Part shown: positions 58,635 to 64,000 of the stretch, piece by piece
Layout of the letters: each line of letters begins with the position of its first letter
Numbering within the stretch: position 1 is the stretch's first letter
Assembly: GCF_001014615.2 (NCBI RefSeq)
Contig: NZ_LBCQ02000017.1
Span: 1-64,000, forward strand
Direction of reading: 5' to 3'
From: Aquamicrobium sp. LC103
GTDB taxonomy: Bacteria > Pseudomonadota > Alphaproteobacteria > Rhizobiales > Rhizobiaceae
Length of the DNA stretch: 64,000 nucleotides
Notes under the pieces: model-generated
The model's input: only the letters and a program-made list of their open reading frames with translations
The model's database searches: none
What the model was told of the DNA's origin: nothing
Position numbers and translations under genes: made by a program

Positions 58635-60130
58635 GGTTCGACCTTCCTTCTGCGCCGCAGCGATCCATAGACTGTCACGATCAGAAGGATCGCGGTTGCA
58701 GCCAGAAGCCCCGCGCTGATCGGGCGCTGGACGAAGACCATCGGGTCGCCGCCCGAGATCAGCAGTGCCCGCGTCAGATACTGTTCGACGAGCGGCCCGA
58801 GGATGAAGCCGAGGATGAGCGGCGCCGGTTCGAACCCGAAGCGGATCATCGTAAAGCCCATGACGCCGAACGCGATCATTACCCACACGTCGAATACGTT
58901 GAGATTGACGCTGTAGACACCAATGCACATGAACACGAGAATTGCTGGCATCAGGATCTGCCGCGGCACGGAGAGCAGGCGTACCCAAAGGCCGATCAGC
59001 GGCAGATTCAGGATCACCAGGATGATGTTGCCGATCCAGAAGCTTGCGATCAGCCCCCAGAAAAGAGTGGGTTGCGCTTCGATGAGCCGTGGTCCTGGCT
59101 GGATACCGTGCATGATCAGCACGCCGAGCAAAAGCGCCATAACAGCATCGCCTGGAATGCCCAACGTCATGGTTGGGACAAACGCGGTCTGCGCGGCGGC
59201 GTTGTTGGCGGATTCCGGCGCGACAACGCCTTCGACGGCGCCGGTGCCGAATTTCTTGGGGTTCTTCGCGACCCGTTTTTCGACGACATAAGCCATGAAA
59301 GAGGCGATGTTTGTGCCCGTACCGGGCAAGGCGCCGATCAGCGAGCCCAGCATCGTTCCGCGTGCGGCCGGCGCCGCCGATTCGCGCACGTCCTTGCGCG
59401 TAGGGATCAGCGAGCGCAACGTAACGCGATAGACGCTTCCTGCATGACCGCCGCCGGCAATGTTCGAGATCACTTCGGATACACCGAACAGCCCCATCGA
59501 CAATGCCACCAGGCTAATGCCATCGGCAAGCGAGAGAGAGCCGAACGTGTAACGCGGCAAGCCCGTCTGGACGTCCGTGCCGACCTGACCCAGCAAAATT
59601 CCCACAAGCACCATGGCGATGCCCTTAAGAGGCGAGCCGGCCGCCAGCGTCGAGGAGGCGACAAGGCCGAGCAGCATCAGCGCGAAATAGTCGGCGGCCG
59701 CGAAAGACATGCCGACCTGCGCCAACATCTCGGCGAACATGGTCAAAACGATGATGCCGAACGTCGCGCCGATAAACGAAGCGAACGTCGTCATGGCAAG
59801 CGCGACGCCCGCCCGCCCCTGCTTGGCCATCGGATAGCCGTCGAGGCACACGACGGCCGAAGAAGGAGTACCGGGTAGATTGAGCAGGATTGCCGCGGTC
59901 GAGCCGCCATACTGGGTACCATAATAGATTCCGGCTAGCATGATGAGCGCGGTATCGGGCGGTACGTAGAAGGTCAGCGGCATCAACATCGAGATCGCAG
60001 CCAGCGATCCGATGCCGGGCAGAACGCCGACAAACGTACCCAGGAATACGCCAAAGAAGCAGTAGAGAAGGTTCATCGGCGTTGTTGCCGTGTCGAACCC
60101 CATGGCGAGGTTAGCAATCATTTCCTGCAT
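58631..60130 (-). CDS. tctA: TTT large permease subunit TctA, second system
   Basis: A 499-residue membrane protein with TctA motifs FVGVLPGIGSLAAISMLMPL near residue 30 and IGALPGTGTNIASFMAY near residue 330. ATG 60130 overlaps the TctB stop by one base (TGATG). It is a different gene from the tctA at 27 kb, with only family-level similarity, so the window has two TTT systems. It works with the TctB at 60130 and probably with the partial TctC at the window edge. Confidence 0.93.
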   Translation of the reverse strand: MQEMIANLAMGFDTATTPMNLLYCFFGVFLGTFVGVLPGIGSLAAISMLMPLTFYVPPDTALIMLAGIYYGTQYGGSTAAILLNLPGTPSSAVVCLDGYPMAKQGRAGVALAMTTFASFIGATFGIIVLTMFAEMLAQVGMSFAAADYFALMLLGLVASSTLAAGSPLKGIAMVLVGILLGQVGTDVQTGLPRYTFGSLSLADGISLVALSMGLFGVSEVISNIAGGGHAGSVYRVTLRSLIPTRKDVRESAAPAARGTMLGSLIGALPGTGTNIASFMAYVVEKRVAKNPKKFGTGAVEGVVAPESANNAAAQTAFVPTMTLGIPGDAVMALLLGVLIMHGIQPGPRLIEAQPTLFWGLIASFWIGNIILVILNLPLIGLWVRLLSVPRQILMPAILVFMCIGVYSVNLNVFDVWVMIAFGVMGFTMIRFGFEPAPLILGFILGPLVEQYLTRALLISGGDPMVFVQRPISAGLLAATAILLIVTVYGSLRRRRKVEP

Positions 60131-60612
60131 CACGGCCCCCAGGTCGCAACGGGGATGTTCATGCCGAGGCCGTAAATGAAGAGAGCGGTCGTCAATGCAG
60201 CCAGACTTAGGGCGACCACCACCGCCTGCAACGGCCTGCGCTCCCGCTCGGCGACGCCGACCAGCAGCACCAGTACGATGACGGCCGGAGCCATTCCGAA
60301 TCGGCTGACGACCAGACCGAAGACGATCAGCGCAGCGGAAACCAGCAGCAGAGCGCGCCATTCTCCCTGAACGGGCTCGTCAGTCTGATCGCTTTCATCG
60401 ACTGGTTCTGGCGCCGCTCTTGTCAATACTGCGCCAGCTGCGATCAGGAGGCCGGTGAAGGCGACCATCAGACCGACGAGGAAGGGGAACATGCCGGGTT
60501 GCATCTGGCTGAAGGAGCCGAGACCGTACTGCAGGGCGCCGATGCTGAATGCGACGCCGGAAAGGGTCACCACTGCGCCGGATAATATCTCTCGAAGGGT
60601 TTGCTTTCTCAT
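60130..60612 (-). CDS. tctB: TTT small permease subunit TctB, second system
   Basis: A 160-residue protein with four membrane segments and the loop SQMQPGMFPFLVG typical of TctB. It overlaps tctA by one base and the upstream oxidoreductase gene by four, so the whole run is one transcript. The gene sits inside a catabolic operon, separated from its tctC by three enzyme genes. Confidence 0.9.
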   Translation of the reverse strand: MRKQTLREILSGAVVTLSGVAFSIGALQYGLGSFSQMQPGMFPFLVGLMVAFTGLLIAAGAVLTRAAPEPVDESDQTDEPVQGEWRALLLVSAALIVFGLVVSRFGMAPAVIVLVLLVGVAERERRPLQAVVVALSLAALTTALFIYGLGMNIPVATWGP

Positions 60613-61649
60613 GCCGGCACGCTTTCGATAGGCGCGACAACCGATGGCCGCCGCAGGGCGCCGGCCGACGCATAAACATCCTCAACAAGCTTGAGGGTCT
60701 TCAACTGGTCGCTCGCGGAGGTCTTGAAGGGCTCTCCGGTCGTCAGGCTTTTGACAAAATGTTTGATCGCGGCGTCGAAACAGCCTTGGCGAACGTCGTC
60801 CTCGACATATCGTATCGTCTCTTCCTCCGCGCCGTGAAGGCGCAACACGGCGTCGTCCAGCGTGATGCTGCATCGCGTGCCCGCGATTTCGAGCCGATTC
60901 GGGGCACGGAAAGTATGTCCGGCGGAAGTCATTACGCCCTCAACGACGACCGCATGGCCCGCATCGGCTTCAAGGAGAATGGCGGCCGCATCCTCGCCGA
61001 TGATGCGGTCGCTGTAGCGCGACAGGCGCGATGCGACGACGCTCATTTCGCCGAAGAGAGAGCGCGCCGTGTCCAATTCATGAATAAGGGATTCGGCGAC
61101 AAGCAGCCGTTCTTCCTTTGCAACGAAGGGCTGGCGGCTAAGCGACGGGATGATCCCGTCCGGCCGCTCCAGCATGTTGGAGCGCCACAACGCCATGCGC
61201 GCCTGCGTTACTGTTCCGACCCGTCCGGTCGATATCCACTCACGTATTTGCGTGAAGTAGGCGCGATAGCGCCAGTTCTCGTTGACCATCACGCGAATAC
61301 GCCCGCCAATCTCGGCGACCAGCGCTTCGGCTTCTGCGAGTGTGGGGCATAGCGGTTTTTCGCATAAGGCGTGCAGACCGTTATCGGCGGCAACGCGGAT
61401 CATCGCGGCATGCGTGCCCCGCGGCGTCACGATGTCCACTGCATCGACCCCGGCTTCGGCCATCATCGCTGTAGGGTCGGTGAATACCTGCTCGATGCCG
61501 AATGCCTCTGCCTGGGCTGCGGCACGGTCGCGCATCGGATCGCAGACCGCAATCACCTTAGCGTTTTCGCATCGCGACCAAGCGACCAGATGGTCGCGGC
61601 TGATATGCCCGCATCCGAGCAGACCGACTTTCAACGTGTTCTGCGACAT
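60609..61649 (-). CDS. Gfo/Idh/MocA family oxidoreductase
   Basis: A 346-residue NAD(P)-dependent oxidoreductase. The N-terminal Rossmann motif is VGLLGCGHISRDHL. The conserved EKPL motif is in ALCEKPLCPTLAEAEAL, and the C-terminal alpha/beta domain includes ESLIHELDTARSLFG with the catalytic His region. The family oxidises sugars, inositols and sugar acids. It overlaps tctB by four bases and precedes the hydroxyacid dehydrogenase gene. Confidence 0.9.
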   Translation of the reverse strand: MSQNTLKVGLLGCGHISRDHLVAWSRCENAKVIAVCDPMRDRAAAQAEAFGIEQVFTDPTAMMAEAGVDAVDIVTPRGTHAAMIRVAADNGLHALCEKPLCPTLAEAEALVAEIGGRIRVMVNENWRYRAYFTQIREWISTGRVGTVTQARMALWRSNMLERPDGIIPSLSRQPFVAKEERLLVAESLIHELDTARSLFGEMSVVASRLSRYSDRIIGEDAAAILLEADAGHAVVVEGVMTSAGHTFRAPNRLEIAGTRCSITLDDAVLRLHGAEEETIRYVEDDVRQGCFDAAIKHFVKSLTTGEPFKTSASDQLKTLKLVEDVYASAGALRRPSVVAPIESVPA

Positions 61650-61701
61650 GGAACCTCCCGTAATGGGCTAATCTCGTTACTCAGTTGAGCGGCACCGCCG
61701 T

Positions 61702-62523
61702 TCAGTTCGCGTCGGCCGAGACCATCGCGAGAAACCGCTGAAGATCCTCCATGGCGGCCTTTGCGCGAAACTCCTCCGGCAAGTGCCGGATACTGGCATC
61801 GGCGACTTCGTATTCGATCTCCAGATCGGCAGGCAACGCTGCCAGCAACGCGCGAAGGGGCAAGTCTCCCTCGCCAAGCGGCAGGCGCGCGGTTCTAGCC
61901 TCCCGCATGAGCTGGTCGTCGGATGCGGCGGCACCGTTTCGCTGACGTGCGTCGCAGATTTGCCAGAACGCGATCTCTCCGCCGTCGAGCGAGGCGATGT
62001 CGTCGACGCTACCTCCCGAACGCTCAAGATGCAGAGCGTCGATCAGAAGACGCGATACGCTTGCGCCGCTGTCCTTGATGAAGGCCCTCGCCTCGGCGAG
62101 ATCACGTACGGTGCTGTAAGGCAGAAACTCCAGCGCGATCCGCATGCCCGCCTCCCGCGCCATCTCGTCATAGGCGGCGAATAGCGAAAGCGCCTCGTCG
62201 CGGCCCTTCATGAAGCAGTTCACGACAAGCGTATCAGCGCCGAGTCCTGCCGCTGTCTCGACAACGCCCTTGAGATGGTCCCGCGTCAGCCCCGGATAAA
62301 ACTGGAAGGCCGAAATGTTGGAGATGACGACGCCCAGATCGCGCGTCAGTGCGTGCAGGCGTGTTATTTCGGTGCGGTCGCCAATGATGTCCTGGAAAGA
62401 ATCGTCGCCGACAAAACGGCCGCAAATGCGGATACCGGCACCGTCGAACCCGGCCTTCGCGGCGGCCGCGATGGTCTTGCCGGGTGTCGTGCTGAGAGTG
62501 AGGTGGGCGATCGACTTGCGCAT
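61702..62523 (-). CDS. Sugar phosphate isomerase/epimerase family protein
   Basis: A 273-residue TIM-barrel protein of the AP-endonuclease-2/xylose-isomerase-like family. Motifs are AAKAGFDGAGIRICG, LEFLPYSTVRDL and the metal-site region LLIDALHLERSGG. Members isomerise or epimerise sugars, inosose and similar compounds, or act as dehydratases. It lies in the hydroxyacid/TTT operon, 52 bases upstream of the Gfo/Idh/MocA gene, so the two likely act on the same sugar acid. Confidence 0.87.
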   Translation of the reverse strand: MRKSIAHLTLSTTPGKTIAAAAKAGFDGAGIRICGRFVGDDSFQDIIGDRTEITRLHALTRDLGVVISNISAFQFYPGLTRDHLKGVVETAAGLGADTLVVNCFMKGRDEALSLFAAYDEMAREAGMRIALEFLPYSTVRDLAEARAFIKDSGASVSRLLIDALHLERSGGSVDDIASLDGGEIAFWQICDARQRNGAAASDDQLMREARTARLPLGEGDLPLRALLAALPADLEIEYEVADASIRHLPEEFRAKAAMEDLQRFLAMVSADAN

Positions 62524-62545
62524 CGTTCGTGCCTTTCGGGCATTG

Positions 62546-63613
62546 TCAGGCGAGGGCTTGAGGCATGATCAGATTGTAGAAGGAAGCGAGCCCGGCGAGA
62601 TCGCCAATAACCGCTTCTGGAAGGGCGACGCCGTTCGCCAGCGCTTCTCGTTCGCGTCGCTCCGCGCCTTCTCCGGGAAGCAGGATTTCCTCCACGCCCG
62701 GGCGGCGCGCTATGTCACGCATGCTGTTGCGCAATTCGTCCATTCGTTCGGCGAACTGCCCAGGCGCAACGAAGCGCGACAGGTCGAGCGCCATGTGGAA
62801 ATGGCCGTTGCCCACGCGTTTGTCGGTGGCTGTGAACCATTGCGGAATCCCGCCGAGGATCGACGCGCCTGCAAGGACGCCTCCCAGTACCTCGCCGACG
62901 ACGGCCAGGCCGTAGCCCTTATGGCCGAGCGCTAGAAGTGCCCCTCCTGCCGGAAAGTCTTCCGGCCGCGACGTATCGTTGCCTTGCGCATCGACTACCC
63001 AGCCATGGGGTATTTGCTCTCCGGTCTTTGCGGCATGACGAACTTTACCGCCGGCGACGACGCTCATGGCGATGTCGAGAACGACCGGCGCGCCGCGCCC
63101 TCCGGGAATGGCGAAAGCCAGGGGATTGTTGCCGATGCCGTTGGCACGGCCGCCCCAGGGCGCCATGCCTGGATGACCGTTTGTCCACGTCATGCCGATC
63201 ATGCCCGCATCAAGCGCCAGCATGGCCGAATGGGCGCATGTTCCGATAAAGTCGCTGTTGCGAACCGTCGTTACCCCTACACCCGCTTGGCTCGCCTTTT
63301 CGATGGCCAGCCTCATGCCATGGCTCGCCGCGACGGGGCCGAGCGCACCGTTCGCGTCCAGCACCGCGATGGCTGGTGCGTCCACGACGGTCTGCAGTTG
63401 CGCTTGCGCGTTTGCGCCGCCATCTCGCACCCTTGCAATAAGGAACGGCAGCCGGATCAGGCCGTGCGAGGCCGCGCCGCGACAGTCCGCCTGCACCAGC
63501 GCATCGGCAACTGTCTCGGCGTCGCCGGACCGTAGCCCAGCCGCCTGCAGGGCGCTCGCCGCGAAAGCATGAAGCTCGGCCACGGCGAAACGCTTGGTGG
63601 TATCGGATGTCAT
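62546..63613 (-). CDS. Ldh family (malate/L-lactate type) oxidoreductase
   Basis: A 355-residue NAD(P)-dependent dehydrogenase of the malate/lactate/ureidoglycolate (AllD/YlbC) family. Typical features are CRGAASHGLIRLP with the active-site His, TVRNSDFIGTCAHSAMLA, GNNPLAFAIPG and ALGHKGYGLA. It could oxidise an L-hydroxy acid, complementing the D-specific enzyme further down the operon. Confidence 0.9.
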   Translation of the reverse strand: MTSDTTKRFAVAELHAFAASALQAAGLRSGDAETVADALVQADCRGAASHGLIRLPFLIARVRDGGANAQAQLQTVVDAPAIAVLDANGALGPVAASHGMRLAIEKASQAGVGVTTVRNSDFIGTCAHSAMLALDAGMIGMTWTNGHPGMAPWGGRANGIGNNPLAFAIPGGRGAPVVLDIAMSVVAGGKVRHAAKTGEQIPHGWVVDAQGNDTSRPEDFPAGGALLALGHKGYGLAVVGEVLGGVLAGASILGGIPQWFTATDKRVGNGHFHMALDLSRFVAPGQFAERMDELRNSMRDIARRPGVEEILLPGEGAERREREALANGVALPEAVIGDLAGLASFYNLIMPQALA

Positions 63614-63628
63614 GTCAATATCGATCGG

Positions 63629-64000
63629 TCAGGATGCAGACATTCCGGCAGCCGATGCGATTTCTCCGAACAGTTCGTAATCGGAGTTGATACGTTCGGC
63701 GAATTCTTCGGGCGTGCTGGCGACGTTGCGCAGGCTGCCCTGCTCGATCCGGTCTTTAAGCGCCTGCTCCTGGGAAGCTTCTTTGACTCCTGCTGCAAGT
63801 TCATCCACGATTTCACGCGGGGTTCCCGCAGGCGCGTGAAGGCCGAACCAATCGACGCAGGACGACAATGTGTCGTAGCCGAGATCGGCACCCAACGGAA
63901 CGTCGGGATACGAGGCGTTGCGTTCGCGACCGACTACCAGAAGCGGTTTCAACTGTCCCTCTTCGATATAGGGAGCGGAGATGGGATAGGAGTTCAGCGA
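63629..64000 (-). CDS. tctC: TTT substrate-binding protein TctC, partial (runs off window)
   Basis: The C-terminal 123 residues of a Bug-family receptor; the gene continues beyond base 64000. The visible part includes YPISAPYIEEGQLKPLLVV, VPLGADLGYDTL and APAGTPREIVDEL, all typical of TctC domain 2. A TTG at 63952 could be read as a start but lies in mid-domain, so the gene is truncated only by the window. It is the receptor for the TctAB system at 58.6-60.6 kb. Confidence 0.88.
   Translation of the reverse strand, partial: SLNSYPISAPYIEEGQLKPLLVVGRERNASYPDVPLGADLGYDTLSSCVDWFGLHAPAGTPREIVDELAAGVKEASQEQALKDRIEQGSLRNVASTPEEFAERINSDYELFGEIASAAGMSAS

Noticed and set aside
57471-58670. 399-codon plus-strand open frame
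   Set aside because: Antisense to the D-2-hydroxyacid dehydrogenase gene, which has intact NAD and catalytic motifs.
58586-59878. 430-codon plus-strand open frame
   Set aside because: Antisense to TctA; Arg, Gln and His rich, a typical shadow of membrane-protein codons.
1-64000. Insertion sequences, integrases, CRISPR arrays, rRNA or plasmid replication genes
   Set aside because: Looked for on both strands by motif and repeat pattern; none was recognised. Toxin-antitoxin genes and remnants alone do not prove a mobile island.

Overview
The window is GC-rich (roughly 60% by eye), densely coded and reads like an accessory or catabolic stretch of a rhizobial-type alphaproteobacterium (Rhizobiales: Mesorhizobium, Rhizobium, Agrobacterium or Ochrobactrum relatives). 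This rests on gene content: many ABC and tripartite-tricarboxylate (TTT) importers, Ehu/Doe-like and opine-oxidase-like enzymes, a FitAB toxin-antitoxin pair, OhrR/Ohr, and frequent TTG/GTG starts. No rRNA, tRNA, CRISPR array, transposase, integrase or replication gene was recognised.

Layout. 1-3.9 kb: a small hypothetical gene, an alpha/beta hydrolase divergent from a CGNR zinc-finger regulator with shared repeats between them, a broken ORF, a FitAB pair and a HEPN-like remnant. 3.95-10.7 kb (minus strand plus a divergent Lrp-type regulator): carbamoylase, fused permease-ATPase, binding protein, M24 hydrolase and diaminopropionate ammonia-lyase. 10.7-21.4 kb (minus): LysR, MFS, two tandem near-identical binding proteins, fused double permease, ATPase, RidA and a three-part FAD/[2Fe-2S] amine or opine oxidase. 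21.6-23.1 kb: OhrR/Ohr and a membrane protein. 23.4-30.7 kb (minus): outer-membrane barrel, Tat-exported amidohydrolase, TctCAB, RraA-like aldolase, IclR. 31.4-38.7 kb: a variant ectoine-type (Doe/Ehu) locus, with a threonine-synthase-like enzyme, DoeB-like, DoeA-like and a HutC-type GntR on the minus strand and a divergent four-gene amino-acid ABC importer. 38.9-43 kb: a run of VOC, GST, duplicated DUF1428, double VOC and PhnB-like genes behind a 28-bp palindrome, then a TetR gene. 43.3-49.7 kb: three small exported or membrane proteins, a large autotransporter and an AraC regulator. 50-55.8 kb: PotABCD-type importer with a proline-racemase-family enzyme lacking its second catalytic Cys, and a divergent GlxA-type regulator. 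55.9-64 kb (minus): LysR with a non-canonical start, DUF4286-like protein, D-2-hydroxyacid dehydrogenase, TctAB, Gfo/Idh/MocA oxidoreductase, isomerase, Ldh-type dehydrogenase and a truncated TctC at the window edge.

How it works together. Most of the window is a string of self-contained uptake-plus-catabolism modules: importer, two to five enzymes and a local regulator, usually with a palindrome in the promoter gap. Two modules (3.95-10.7 kb and 31.4-38.7 kb) share one logic: an M24 hydrolase, a metal-dependent amidase or deacylase, a fold-type-II PLP enzyme and a polar-amino-acid importer. They probably handle modified diamino acids. The strongest candidates for undescribed biology are these two modules, the Cys-to-Gly racemase-family enzyme, and the VOC/GST/DUF1428 cassette.
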